A DNA stretch of 64,000 nucleotides from Planctomycetota bacterium (GTDB lineage Bacteria; Planctomycetota; Phycisphaerae; UBA1845; PWPN01), in assembly GCA_022711465.1 (NCBI GenBank), contig JAKLEZ010000025.1, positions 1-64,000 on the forward strand. Direction: 5' to 3'. Each line of letters begins with the position of its first letter. Positions within the stretch are counted from its first letter, which is position 1. The notes beneath the pieces are model-generated. The model was not told the DNA's origin. It searched no databases and saw only the letters and a list, made by a program, of their open reading frames with translations. Shown piece after piece: positions 10,182 through 19,194 of the stretch. The position numbers and the translations under genes are program-made.

Positions 10182-10919
10182 CTAGTCGAGGAAGTGCTCC
10201 TGCCGTGCCGCCATCTCGACCACCTGCTTGGGTGTGTGACGACTGATGTGGCCATCCATGAAGAGGATATTGGTTTTGCCGCCATGTCGCAGCCATGAAC
10301 GGAACTGCGGGTTGGCGCGGATGTATGTGGGCGTGGCGACGTACTTGAGGTCGTCCTTGAAGCGGAAGCACTCGCGGCCGGGCTCGGTGGCGTTGGTATC
10401 CGCTTCGACCAGCAGCAGCGAGAGGTAAGGTCGCTTCCAGGAGGTGAGCAGCCGGCCGCGGTATCCCCCGGTGTAGTACTCGAGCGCGTCGCAGGAGCCG
10501 CGGTAGGTGACATCCAGCATGAACGCTCTCGGATCGCCGGCCTTCTTCATGCTGATCTGGCCTCGGCGATAGACGACCTCGACCGTGTAAGGTTGCAGAT
10601 CTGAAGGGCACACGAAGGCATCGAGTTGATTGCCGAGGGACTTGGCGATCTGCGTGGGCCACCATTCTGCGCCCGCGGGCCGGCCGTCTCTCCAGCCGTA
10701 GTAGGGCAGCCGATCGCCGTTGCCCTGGGTGTACATGAACGTGGCCTTGAAGATCTGGTCGAGGCGTGTGCCGCAACTCACCGCTCGGCCCTGCTCGCGG
10801 GCGTTGCGCAGGCTTGGCAGCAGGACGGCGATCAGCAGGGCGATGATTGCCACCACAACGAGAATCTCGATGAGTGTGAACCCGCGCACACGGTCATAGC
10901 AGAGGGGCTTGGCAGTCAT
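10182..10919 (-). CDS. Prepilin-type N-terminal cleavage/methylation protein
   Basis: 245 residues. I chose the ATG at 10919 because AGGAG lies just upstream and because the leader then precedes the prepilin peptidase motif 'GFTLIEILVVVAIIALLIA' at once: cleavage after Gly, then Phe and the Glu at +5. The C-terminal 'HGGKTNILFMDGHI' is the tail motif common in the very abundant planctomycete pseudopilin families. It is expected to be processed by PilD and assembled into a type II or IV-like pseudopilus. No other pilus gene lies nearby, which is usual for these scattered paralogues. Confidence 0.93.
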   Translation of the reverse strand: MTAKPLCYDRVRGFTLIEILVVVAIIALLIAVLLPSLRNAREQGRAVSCGTRLDQIFKATFMYTQGNGDRLPYYGWRDGRPAGAEWWPTQIAKSLGNQLDAFVCPSDLQPYTVEVVYRRGQISMKKAGDPRAFMLDVTYRGSCDALEYYTGGYRGRLLTSWKRPYLSLLLVEADTNATEPGRECFRFKDDLKYVATPTYIRANPQFRSWLRHGGKTNILFMDGHISRHTPKQVVEMAARQEHFLD

Positions 10920-11108
10920 GGACTCTCCTCTTCTCGTGACAGGGTCCCCGATGGCCGGCGATGCCGACCCGCATGGAAACGTCCGGACGAGCCCAGGAAC
11001 CGAACGAGGACGTGAGTTCGGCAACCGGGGCAGGTACTGCCGTCCTATCGCGGCTCACCCTTGATTGTACCAAGCCTTCGTCGGTCGAGGCAAGCTCGGG
11101 AAGACTCC

Positions 11109-12608
11109 CTAAGGGTCTGGGTGTTCGCCTGTCGCCGGGGTCTGATAGGATGATTTGGAGGGCGCCGATCCGCGTGGCTGGAAGGCGTACAGCACACCGT
11201 CGCAGGCCGGCACAAGGATCATCGGTCGCTCGGCCATCTTGGCCACGATCGGTGACGCCCAGAGGCTGTCCCCCTGAAACACGTGTGACCAGAGGAGCGG
11301 TCCACTCTTCGCCTTCCATATCCCATCCCCCGTCTCACCGTCGAGCAGGTAGACATGTTCGTCCCAGGACATGGTCAGAGTCACAGGTCTGCCCGCCAAG
11401 CGGGCCAGAGCGGTCGACGAATAGGCGTAGTTGCCTGTCTTGGCCGACCACAGATGAAGCCCGCTGGCTGCCGACCAGGCATGGATGCGCTGGTCGTGGG
11501 ATCCGGCGACCACTGCGGTTGTCCCATTGTGGGTCCTGAACCAGCTGGGTGTCGCATCGATCCAGTAGCCCGCCTGGGCACGGACCCGTCGTGCGCCCCA
11601 CTGGCAGTCCAAACCGAGCAGGGTGTGGAAGCGAGTGCCGACAAACAACCGGGCGAGGCCCTCCACGTTCACCACGCTGGGCGAGGAACGGAGTTCCTCG
11701 TTCAGAACGGCCTGCCAGATTTCCCGCCCGTCCTGGAGACGAAGGGCGTGGATCATGCCGGTATGCGTGGCCACGAAGACCGTGAACTCGCCACCCAGCT
11801 TGGCGACGACCGGGGAGGTGACCCGGGCACTGCCGAGCCGCTTCCGCCAGAGGAGCGTGCCACGGGCGGCCCGCAGGGCGAGGACCTCGCCGTCCTGGAT
11901 GTTACGGCTCGACGAGCGGTCGGCATTCCAGGCCCCGAGCAGCAGGATCTCGACCTCGCCGTCGCGGACCAGTGTCGGGGAGGACATGAAACTGGCCGCC
12001 TGGGTGAAAGACCACGAGGCTGTCGGGAACTCCCAGCACTTGTTCCCGGTAACCGCGTCGAGTCCGTAGATGGAGCGGTTGACCGATGCGACAAAGACCA
12101 TCGCTCGGCCGCCAGCTTCGCCCAGGGCCGGTGAGGCGAAGACACAGGCTCCCGGTCGGAACTCCCAGGCTTTCTGGCCGGTGCGCGCGTCGATCGCGTA
12201 GACGTTGCGATCGTAGTATCCGGCGATGATGAGCGGCCGGCCGGTCACCGTACCTGCCACCGGGCTGGACCAGGCGCAGTATTCGGGCTGGTACGGCCAG
12301 ACGTGATCGGTGGGGCGGAATTGCCAGGCGGCCTCGAGGTGGGGCGATTGCAGGTCGACGTCTGACCGGCCGGAGTGGAGCGGGTCGTGGCCGAATTGCG
12401 GCCAGCCGCCGGGCTCCTGCCAGGCTGAGAACTGCAGCGGCTCGTCGAATTGGCGGCGCTCGTCCGGCGAGAGTGGACGCTCCGGGGGTGGCAGCGACTC
12501 CTGGCAGCCGATAGCGGTCAAGAGAACACAGGGAGCAGCGAAGATGGCCGAGCAAAGGACTCGGCGACGACCTCCAGGCTGAGCTGCCGGAAGGCGGGGC
12601 TTGTTCAC
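11109..12608 (-). CDS. PQQ-repeat (BamB-like) lipoprotein
   Basis: 499 residues from a GTG at 12608 whose first bases overlap the upstream stop (GTGA), with GGAGG just before; the frame upstream of it belongs to another gene. A lipobox-like 'LTAIGC' ends the signal peptide, so it should be a lipoprotein. The body is a beta-propeller of PQQ/BamB-type blades ('AIDARTGQKAWEFRPG', 'GLDAVTGNKCWEFP', 'LLDGETGDGIWKAK'). It is the last gene of the wtp/ferredoxin operon. It could be an electron-transfer or assembly partner of the preceding Fe-S protein; PQQ binding itself is not demonstrated. Confidence 0.88.
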   Translation of the reverse strand: MNKPRLPAAQPGGRRRVLCSAIFAAPCVLLTAIGCQESLPPPERPLSPDERRQFDEPLQFSAWQEPGGWPQFGHDPLHSGRSDVDLQSPHLEAAWQFRPTDHVWPYQPEYCAWSSPVAGTVTGRPLIIAGYYDRNVYAIDARTGQKAWEFRPGACVFASPALGEAGGRAMVFVASVNRSIYGLDAVTGNKCWEFPTASWSFTQAASFMSSPTLVRDGEVEILLLGAWNADRSSSRNIQDGEVLALRAARGTLLWRKRLGSARVTSPVVAKLGGEFTVFVATHTGMIHALRLQDGREIWQAVLNEELRSSPSVVNVEGLARLFVGTRFHTLLGLDCQWGARRVRAQAGYWIDATPSWFRTHNGTTAVVAGSHDQRIHAWSAASGLHLWSAKTGNYAYSSTALARLAGRPVTLTMSWDEHVYLLDGETGDGIWKAKSGPLLWSHVFQGDSLWASPIVAKMAERPMILVPACDGVLYAFQPRGSAPSKSSYQTPATGEHPDP

Positions 12609-13720
12609 GGAGAGCCTCCCTGGGTTACTTCGTGTGAAGGGCGAGAGCAAGACGGTGCCGAGCCGCTCTGGGTGAAGGATTGGACCGCGGGCACTGGCTT
12701 CGAACGCGGCGTGGCATCCGGTTCGGGGCCCATCCCCAGAGCGTTGGTCGGGCACGCGTCGACGCACTTGCAGCAATAGAGGCATGACAGCTCGTCCACC
12801 TGACCGACTTCGATCGCCTCGACCGGACAGGCTGCACCGCACGCGTTGCAGGCCGAGCATCTTCCGCTGTCCAGCCGGATCCGCGTGCCGCTGAACCGGG
12901 TCAGCAGGCCGAGCAGTGCGCCCTCCGGGCAGAGAAAGCGGCACCACGCCTGCGAGAGGACCAGGGATGCGAAAAGTACTCCGGCCAGCAGCAGGACCGG
13001 CGAGGCCCGCCAGTCGTTGGTGAAGAGGACGCAGAAGGCCGCGTTCAGATACACGCCTACCACGGTCGCGAACACGAACGCCGACAGGGCCAGGTAGCGG
13101 ACCTTGCGCAGTCGTTTCTCCCATTGCCGGTCGGAGACGCTGAGCATGATGAGCATGGCCAGCGCGATCAGGTAGCCGGCGGCCAGACCCTGCAATACCG
13201 GCTCGTTCTCCGTGCGGATGAATGAATACGCCGTGACCGTACCGGTCAGAAGCACCAGGGCCAGCACGAACCGAATCCTGGCGGCCGTCTTGCCGCCGGG
13301 AAGGAGGCGCATCCAGGAGGTGGACTTGGCGGCCAGTTCCTGGATGAAACCGATCGGGCAGACCCAGCCGCAGAAGACCCGCCCCCACATGAGGGCGAAG
13401 ACGGCCACGGGAACGATCAGCATCATCAACTGGAAGGCCTGTACCGTGTCGAGGTTGACCCAGCGAAGGCCGCGAAGCAGGTCGCGGACCAGGCAAGCGC
13501 ACGGGTGCAAGCCGATGACGAAGGCGGCCGCAGCCGCCAACTGTGTTACCCGTCGCAGCCACTGCCTGCGCGGGTCGCGGCCCAGGCGCATGAAGATCGC
13601 TCCAAGGGCCAGCAGGCCGACCATGATCAGGAAAGGGGCCAGATCCACCGTTCCGGCCACCGGGACCAGCGGTTCATCGAGGTACTTGAAACGGATCGGT
13701 CCGCGCGGTTCCACGCGCAT
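12605..13720 (-). CDS. NapH/CcoG-like 4Fe-4S membrane polyferredoxin
   Basis: 371 residues from the ATG at 13720, which overlaps the upstream stop as ATGA. Several membrane segments carry the two Cys motifs of the NapH/CcoG/NosR-type family ('FCGWVCPIG' and 'CRFLCPEGAL'). Near the C-terminus there are two classical 4Fe-4S sites, 'CSACNACGAACP' and 'CLYCCKCVDACP'. The family moves electrons from the quinone pool or other donors to periplasmic partners. Genes for a tungstate/molybdate transporter precede it and a PQQ-repeat lipoprotein follows, all translationally coupled, which suggests a role with a Mo/W-dependent or other periplasmic redox protein. The terminal partner is not in the window. 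Confidence 0.9.
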   Translation of the reverse strand: MRVEPRGPIRFKYLDEPLVPVAGTVDLAPFLIMVGLLALGAIFMRLGRDPRRQWLRRVTQLAAAAAFVIGLHPCACLVRDLLRGLRWVNLDTVQAFQLMMLIVPVAVFALMWGRVFCGWVCPIGFIQELAAKSTSWMRLLPGGKTAARIRFVLALVLLTGTVTAYSFIRTENEPVLQGLAAGYLIALAMLIMLSVSDRQWEKRLRKVRYLALSAFVFATVVGVYLNAAFCVLFTNDWRASPVLLLAGVLFASLVLSQAWCRFLCPEGALLGLLTRFSGTRIRLDSGRCSACNACGAACPVEAIEVGQVDELSCLYCCKCVDACPTNALGMGPEPDATPRSKPVPAVQSFTQSGSAPSCSRPSHEVTQGGSP

Positions 13721-14781
13721 CACTCCAGAGGGATCAGATGCCAAGCTTCGTCAGGAACGCGCAGCGTCACCCCTTCGCCGGGTACGAAGCGCGAGCCTGA
13801 ATGATGGGAGCAGCCCATCAGACTCACCCAACGGAAGCCCTGAACGTCGACGACCAGCCGAATCAACGGCCCGCGTTGCGAGACCTCGGCCACGGTGCCG
13901 GATAGCCACGATCCACGTGAAACTCGGGGGTCGGCGACGTCCACCAGGACCTCCTCGGGGCGAACGCATACCGCCACCCTGCCGGTTGCGGTGACGGGCA
14001 CCTGGGTCACGCAGCCTCCCGGACGGATTCGAATCACCCCTTGCCGGCTGCCGGCCTCCGCCGTGGTCTCGAAGACGTTCTCGCAGCCCAGGAAGGCTGC
14101 CAGGCGCGGCGTGCGCGGTCGTCGGAAGACGTCTTCGGTCGGTCCGGTCTGCTCGAGGCGGCCGTCCAGAATGACTGCGGTCGCGTCGCCCATCATGCGG
14201 GCCTCCGCGTGGTCGTGAGTGACGTGGATGGTGGTCATATTCAGCATCCGATGGCAACTGCGGAGCTCGGCGGCCACGCGTTCACGGGTCACCGGATCGA
14301 GCGGCCCCAGCGGCTCGTCGAGGAAGAGCAGGCGAGGTTGGATGGCAAGCGCCCGGGCCAAGGCCACGCGCTGCCGCTCGCCGCCGCTGAGCGTCGTCGG
14401 CCGACGGTCGAGCAAGCCGCGAATGTGCAGCATGTCGGCCAGATCCTCGGTCTTTTGGACCCTGGCGGTGGAGGACGCAGGATGATACCGCCGCCCGAAG
14501 TCGATGTTCTCGCGAACGGTCAGATGGGGGAAGAGCCAGCAATCCTGGTAGACGAAGCCAATGCCGCGCTCCTCGGGCGGCCGGTGGGTCATGTCTCGTC
14601 CGTCAATCCAGATCCGCCCTGTCTCTGCCCGGTGCAGGCCGGCCACGGTTTCGAGGAACATGGTCTTGCCCGCCCCGCTGGGGCCGACCAGGGCGAGGTA
14701 CCGGCCCGGTTCGATGGTCCATGTGTCGATCCGCAGGTGGAACGAGCCGGCACGGTGGCGGAGCCCTTCAACGCGTAGCAT
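13720..14781 (-). CDS. wtpC: Tungstate/molybdate ABC transporter ATPase
   Basis: 353 residues with Walker A 'GPSGAGKT' at 33-40, the Q-loop 'YQDCWLFPHLTV', signature 'LSGGERQRVALARAL', Walker B 'LLFLDEP' and the switch His 'IHVTHDH'. The C-terminal roughly 120 residues resemble the TOBE-type regulatory domain of molybdate/tungstate ATPases. It overlaps the permease gene by 14 bp and the polyferredoxin gene by the ATGA junction. The assignment to Wtp rather than Mod or another anion system rests mainly on the binding-protein gene two steps upstream. Confidence 0.85.
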   Translation of the reverse strand: MLRVEGLRHRAGSFHLRIDTWTIEPGRYLALVGPSGAGKTMFLETVAGLHRAETGRIWIDGRDMTHRPPEERGIGFVYQDCWLFPHLTVRENIDFGRRYHPASSTARVQKTEDLADMLHIRGLLDRRPTTLSGGERQRVALARALAIQPRLLFLDEPLGPLDPVTRERVAAELRSCHRMLNMTTIHVTHDHAEARMMGDATAVILDGRLEQTGPTEDVFRRPRTPRLAAFLGCENVFETTAEAGSRQGVIRIRPGGCVTQVPVTATGRVAVCVRPEEVLVDVADPRVSRGSWLSGTVAEVSQRGPLIRLVVDVQGFRWVSLMGCSHHSGSRFVPGEGVTLRVPDEAWHLIPLE

Positions 14782-16108
14782 CGGAGGCTCCTATCGAACG
14801 GCCAAGGATTGTGGGCATGGCCCGAATGATCCACATGCCCACCACCACGCCCAAGGACAGCAGCAAGACCATCACGCCCACCGACTGGGCCTCGGCCTGC
14901 TGGAACTCGACAAACCGCTCATACGCCAGGATAGGCACGGTCCGCGGACGGTTGGCCATGATTTGCAGGGCCCCGAACTCAGCCATCGCCCGGAACCAGG
15001 TCAGAATCACGCCGATGAGGATGCCGCGCATCGACATCGGTAGTGTGATCCGCACGAACGCCGACGCCGTGGTGCTGCCCAGCGTGCGGGCGACGTTCTC
15101 GTATCGCACGTCCACGGCCGCAAAGGCAACCATGCTGGCCCGGATCAGGAACGGAGAGGCGACGAAGACCTGGGCGGCAATGATGCCCCACTCGCTGTCG
15201 AAGAAGCGAAGGCCAACTTGGCTTTCCAGGAACTCGCCGAGCGGTGATTTCGGACCCAGAAAAGCAAGCAGGGCGATGCCCGCGATCGGCGCCGGCACCA
15301 CGATCGGCAGATCGATCAGGGTGTCGATCAGTCCCCGGCCGGGAAACGACCGGCGCACCACGGCGTAGGCCAACGGAACGCCCAGCACCAGCACAATCAG
15401 CGTTGCCAGGGCGGATGTTCTGAGGCTCACGCCCATGGCGGACAGTACTTCGGGCTCGCGGAATCGCTGATCGATGTCTTGGGGCGTGCTCTGGGTGCAG
15501 AAGTAAGTGACCGGCACGAGCAGGGCCGCCAGGAGGATCAAGCCCGCCAGGTGGCATAGGGGCATGAACCGTTCATGATCCCGGGCCGCGGCTCGGGCAA
15601 ACGGCGGCACAGTCATGTACAGAAGCGAAACCAGGAGGAATACCGGATACAGGTACGCCGGCAGGAATCGCAGGCACAGCAGGTAGATGAACAGGTAACC
15701 CAGCAGCCGCGGGCGGCGGACCAGTCCGCCGTACACGAGAGTTGCCAGAACCAGCAACAGGACGTTCTCGTCCATGACCCGCAGCAACGGCCAGAGCAAC
15801 CAGACCATGACTGCATAGCCGACAGCGTGGCCGGCAAGCACCCACCGCCAGGGCGGCCGAATACCCAGGAGCAGACTCGCGATCAGAAACAGGTTGGCCA
15901 CATACAGGGCGAGGCTGATGGCCGGTTTCAGGTGCTGTCCGGTGAGCGGTGGCCACGCTTTCGCCACCCCGGCATGTGCCCCCGCCAGCAAGGCTCCGGC
16001 GATCAGCATCAGCCGCAGTCCCCGGACGATGCCGGCACCGGTCAACGGCGAAGCCGGCCCGGCAGAGGTCGCCGGCGCAGAAGAGGCCTGGCTCAGGTCA
16101 CCGGGCAT
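14768..16108 (-). CDS. wtpB: Tungstate/molybdate ABC permease with extra N-terminal membrane domain
   Basis: 446 residues from the ATG at 16108, which overlaps the end of the binding-protein gene by 11 bp; an in-frame start 36 bp upstream is possible. The C-terminal part (from about residue 205) is a standard ModB/WtpB-like permease with the cytoplasmic ATPase-contact loop ('VARTLGSTTASAFVRITLP'). The N-terminal 190 residues add about five or six hydrophobic segments not present in the usual ~250-residue permease. That extra domain is not recognised. The transported anion is inferred from the neighbouring binding protein. Confidence 0.85.
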   Translation of the reverse strand: MPGDLSQASSAPATSAGPASPLTGAGIVRGLRLMLIAGALLAGAHAGVAKAWPPLTGQHLKPAISLALYVANLFLIASLLLGIRPPWRWVLAGHAVGYAVMVWLLWPLLRVMDENVLLLVLATLVYGGLVRRPRLLGYLFIYLLCLRFLPAYLYPVFLLVSLLYMTVPPFARAAARDHERFMPLCHLAGLILLAALLVPVTYFCTQSTPQDIDQRFREPEVLSAMGVSLRTSALATLIVLVLGVPLAYAVVRRSFPGRGLIDTLIDLPIVVPAPIAGIALLAFLGPKSPLGEFLESQVGLRFFDSEWGIIAAQVFVASPFLIRASMVAFAAVDVRYENVARTLGSTTASAFVRITLPMSMRGILIGVILTWFRAMAEFGALQIMANRPRTVPILAYERFVEFQQAEAQSVGVMVLLLSLGVVVGMWIIRAMPTILGRSIGASDATR

Positions 16109-17159
16109 GGTGTTCCCCCGGGGCGGAGGTCGTCGCAGGGACAATGGCAGCGGGCGTGTCGAGCGCGATCACGCTGGAGCGGATCGAGCCCGGTACCCGG
16201 TCCGGATCGCTGGTCCAGGGGTGATCCAGAGCGTTGAGATGCTGGGCGGCGATCAGAGACCTGCCCTCCGCAGTGAGCAGAAACTCGATGTAGGCGATGC
16301 CGAGGTCCGGCCGCCGGGCGTTACGCGGCACGGTGATCGCGTAACAGATCAGGTCACCTTGCTTCTTGAAGCCAGTGCTGCCCGCGCGGGCGGGCCACTC
16401 GATCTCCACTTGGTGGTAGAGGTCGACACGACTCACGTCGCCGAGGTTGATCTCCGGAGGAAGCCGATGGAAGGCCAGATTGTGCTGCAAGGCCTGGGAA
16501 CGGTAGACGAACGCGTAGTCGACACCTCCGGCGGCTTCCACCAGTTGCAGCAGCTGCTCTGAATCGCTGCGCCGGTCGGCCCCCTCGCCGCATTGGGTCC
16601 GCATCCGGTCGGCAATCCGGCCTCCGCCCTGTTCGGGTGGGTAGTGGCGGTCGGCCAGCTTCCAGCACAACTCAGTCCAGTAGCCGCACGGATCATGGTA
16701 AGGGTTGGCTGCGGCCACCCTGACGCCTTCGCGCCCGAGGATCTCCCACCACTTGCTGGTGGTCAGTTCGGCCGCTCCTTTGCTGGCGTCGGTATAGACA
16801 ATGCCGATCTCGTTGGTGGCGAAGCAGACGTACCAGTCGGCAAACTGAGGCCGCAGGAGTTTGTCGATCACGAAGCAATCGGCGACCGCCAGAACGTCCG
16901 CCTGATCGCTGTTTTCACGGATCTTCCTGGCCGCCAGCACACTGCCGGAAGGAATCTGGACCAACTCCACAGGGTGAGTCTTCTCGAAGGCCTTGCCCAG
17001 AGCGTTGAACGGGCGGAACAGACTGTCGGCCACAAACACGCGCAGCTGGGGCTTGTCCGGCTTGGAGTCGCAGCAGCAGGCGAGGATCGACATCGGGCAC
17101 AGGACGGCGATGACCCATGCCGCCGGGCACCCTCTCGTTCGGCTGCGGTTGCTGACCAT
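16098..17159 (-). CDS. wtpA: Tungstate/molybdate-binding lipoprotein
   Basis: 353 residues. The ATG at 17159 has an AGGA-type site in front; a GTG 18 bp upstream is the alternative. The signal peptide ends in 'ILACCC', a lipobox. The mature part follows the WtpA pattern closely: 'VFVADSLFRPFNALGKAFEK', 'SGSVLAARKI', 'ADVLAVADC', 'ADWYVCFATNEIGIVYTD', then 'NPYHDPCGYWTELC'. WtpA binds tungstate and molybdate tightly with acidic side chains completing the metal shell. It delivers the oxyanion to the permease encoded next. Tungstate versus molybdate preference cannot be read from sequence. Confidence 0.88.
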   Translation of the reverse strand: MVSNRSRTRGCPAAWVIAVLCPMSILACCCDSKPDKPQLRVFVADSLFRPFNALGKAFEKTHPVELVQIPSGSVLAARKIRENSDQADVLAVADCFVIDKLLRPQFADWYVCFATNEIGIVYTDASKGAAELTTSKWWEILGREGVRVAAANPYHDPCGYWTELCWKLADRHYPPEQGGGRIADRMRTQCGEGADRRSDSEQLLQLVEAAGGVDYAFVYRSQALQHNLAFHRLPPEINLGDVSRVDLYHQVEIEWPARAGSTGFKKQGDLICYAITVPRNARRPDLGIAYIEFLLTAEGRSLIAAQHLNALDHPWTSDPDRVPGSIRSSVIALDTPAAIVPATTSAPGEHHAR

Positions 17160-17192
17160 GCGCTCTTCCTCGCTCACGCTGTCCCTGCGCAG

Positions 17193-18314
17193 TCAGGGGA
17201 CCGTGATCGTCACCGGTTCCCTGTCTTTGCCTCGCGGGACATAGTTGGCCATCGTGGCCAGTTCACCGGCGTCGTCGCCGATCACGGCCAGCCGGTACGC
17301 CCGCGGCGTGGACCGTGCAGTGCTGTCTTCCTTGATGCCGGGGCGAACGGTCGACTCGATCAGTGTGAGTTCGGCCACGCCGTCGGCGCCGGTGCGGGTC
17401 TCGATCGTTCCTGCGGGCGAAGGTCCGGCCGTTCCCCGGGCCTGAACGCACAAGCCCGGTTTTGGCTGGTTGTCCCTGGCCCCGACCACACGGAAACGGC
17501 GAGTCCAGGCCACTTCCACCCCCCCGTCGGGACCGTTGAACAGGATCTTGGCCGGATCGAAGGTGCAGTCTACCAGGCGGGCGGCGGGCGACTGGCCGGT
17601 CATGAAGACCGCTCCGAGCTGAGCCTCAAGCACGGAATCGCGAACTTCCAGGGGCGCGCCTCCACAGCCCTGGACCACCAGGCCCCAGTTGCCGCTGCTG
17701 AGGATCTCGCTTCGCTCGATCGCCACCCGCTGGCCATCGACGTTGACGCAGCTCAGGGCACTCCCGTCGCAGTATGAGAAGGAGGAGTCACGGATCGTCG
17801 CCCGGGCCTTTCCGCGCAGGCACTGGCTGGTACTACCGGACATGTAACTGATCGAGCCATGATCCATGTCCAGCTTCCCGTCCACGAAGAGGGCGAAACC
17901 CCGCGAGCAAGCCGCCGTACTCAGGACTTGGCTCACGGTCCGGATCGCGCCCCGGTGGATCTGCAGTGTACCGCTCGACCGGACCTCGATTCTCAGATCG
18001 CCACAGACCTCGGTCGCCAGTTCAAGGACTTCCTTGGGGCCGGCGGTGTCCGGTCGGCCGATCAGGAGCTCGCCCTCGACGATCAGCGTCGCATGGGCGA
18101 CTGCGATCCGCGTGGCCGGGTCGTAGGAGAACAGGTTGGGGTTGTTGACTTGCCGAGCCACGGCCGTCAGCGTGTTCCCCGCTCCGGTGACATGCAGCTC
18201 CCTGACCGGCAGGAAGGTGAAGCCGTCCTCGCCGGTGGAGCCGGCGCGCTGCAGCCAGCTTGCGACGAGGACCGCCGCGGCCAGGGCCACGATGATGATG
18301 CCGAGCGCCCTCAT
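17193..18314 (-). CDS. Exported beta-helix-like protein heading the wtp operon
   Basis: 373 residues from the ATG at 18314, which has GGAG just upstream; the open frame extends to 18404 but that part lacks coding character. One N-terminal membrane segment ('ALGIIIVALAAAVLVASWL') is followed by beta-rich sequence with short parallel-beta-helix-like turns ('ATIRDSSFSYCDGSALSCV', 'VAIERSEILSSGNWGLVV'). No known enzyme motif is seen. It is 33 bp upstream of wtpA and so probably the first gene of that operon. Its link to metal uptake or to the redox proteins is unknown. Confidence 0.75.
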   Translation of the reverse strand: MRALGIIIVALAAAVLVASWLQRAGSTGEDGFTFLPVRELHVTGAGNTLTAVARQVNNPNLFSYDPATRIAVAHATLIVEGELLIGRPDTAGPKEVLELATEVCGDLRIEVRSSGTLQIHRGAIRTVSQVLSTAACSRGFALFVDGKLDMDHGSISYMSGSTSQCLRGKARATIRDSSFSYCDGSALSCVNVDGQRVAIERSEILSSGNWGLVVQGCGGAPLEVRDSVLEAQLGAVFMTGQSPAARLVDCTFDPAKILFNGPDGGVEVAWTRRFRVVGARDNQPKPGLCVQARGTAGPSPAGTIETRTGADGVAELTLIESTVRPGIKEDSTARSTPRAYRLAVIGDDAGELATMANYVPRGKDREPVTITVP

Positions 18315-18555
18315 GCGAGCTCCGAACCGATCGGTGGGCAAGCAGAACGTCAGCAGTGTAGCCGCACCTGGGGGCTTTTCAAAGGAACCGGCCCGAGGGG
18401 ACATGCCAAGAGCCGCGACGGGGAGAACTCCCGATCGGTACCCCGGACCCCGACCCGACGGCGGTTGGTTTTCGGGGTGTCCGAAGGGCCCACGGTGCGG
18501 CGACGAACCGGAGCATGTCTGCTCGGCAAACGCCGGCGTCCGAGTGAAGATCCGG

Positions 18556-19194
18556 CTAGCTTTTCACGATGCCGTGCTGGATGGCGAAACGGGTCAGCTC
18601 GGCGTTGTTACGGATGCCCAGTTTGGCCAGGAGGTTGAGGCGGTGGGCGTCGATGGTCTTGACGCTGACGCCGAGCTCCGCGGCGATCTCCCGATTGGTC
18701 CGCCCCGACGCCAGGTGGCGGAGCACCTGGAATTCGCGGTTGGAGCAGGCTTCGAGGGGATCGCGGACCCCGCCCTCGACAAACCGGATGGCCATCGAGT
18801 CGCGGAGCGAGGATGAGATGAACCGGTTCCCGGCGTAGACGGTGCGGATCGCGTTGACCAGCTCGGCCGGGGCGGTGTCTTTGGTGACGTAGCCCCCGGC
18901 GCCCATGCGCAGCAGTCGGGCGGCATAGTGCTCATCATCGTGCATGGTCAGCATGACAACTTTCGGCGGCTTGCTCCGCTGCTTGACGAGAGCGCTCATG
19001 GTCTCCATGCCGTCCATCTCGGGCATGGCGATGTCCAGGAGAACGACATCAGGCTGGAGGTGGTCGATCGCTTCCAGCGCGTCCTTCCCATTACTGGCTT
19101 CGCCAACAATCTGGAAGTCCTTCTGTTCCTCGAGCATGCGCTTCAAACCGGCCCGAACGAGCTGATGATCGTCCACAACCAGAATCTTGATCAT
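18556..19194 (-). CDS. NarL/FixJ-family response regulator
   Basis: 212 residues. The receiver domain has the acidic pair 'VDDH', the phospho-acceptor Asp54 in 'VVLLDIAMPEMDG', and Lys105 in 'YVTKDT'. The C-terminal LuxR-type helix-turn-helix reads 'LASGRTNREIAAELGVSVKTIDAHRLNLLAKL'. It is a DNA-binding output partner of the histidine kinase whose stop overlaps this start (ATGA), so the two are translationally coupled. The targets cannot be deduced. Confidence 0.95.
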   Translation of the reverse strand: MIKILVVDDHQLVRAGLKRMLEEQKDFQIVGEASNGKDALEAIDHLQPDVVLLDIAMPEMDGMETMSALVKQRSKPPKVVMLTMHDDEHYAARLLRMGAGGYVTKDTAPAELVNAIRTVYAGNRFISSSLRDSMAIRFVEGGVRDPLEACSNREFQVLRHLASGRTNREIAAELGVSVKTIDAHRLNLLAKLGIRNNAELTRFAIQHGIVKS

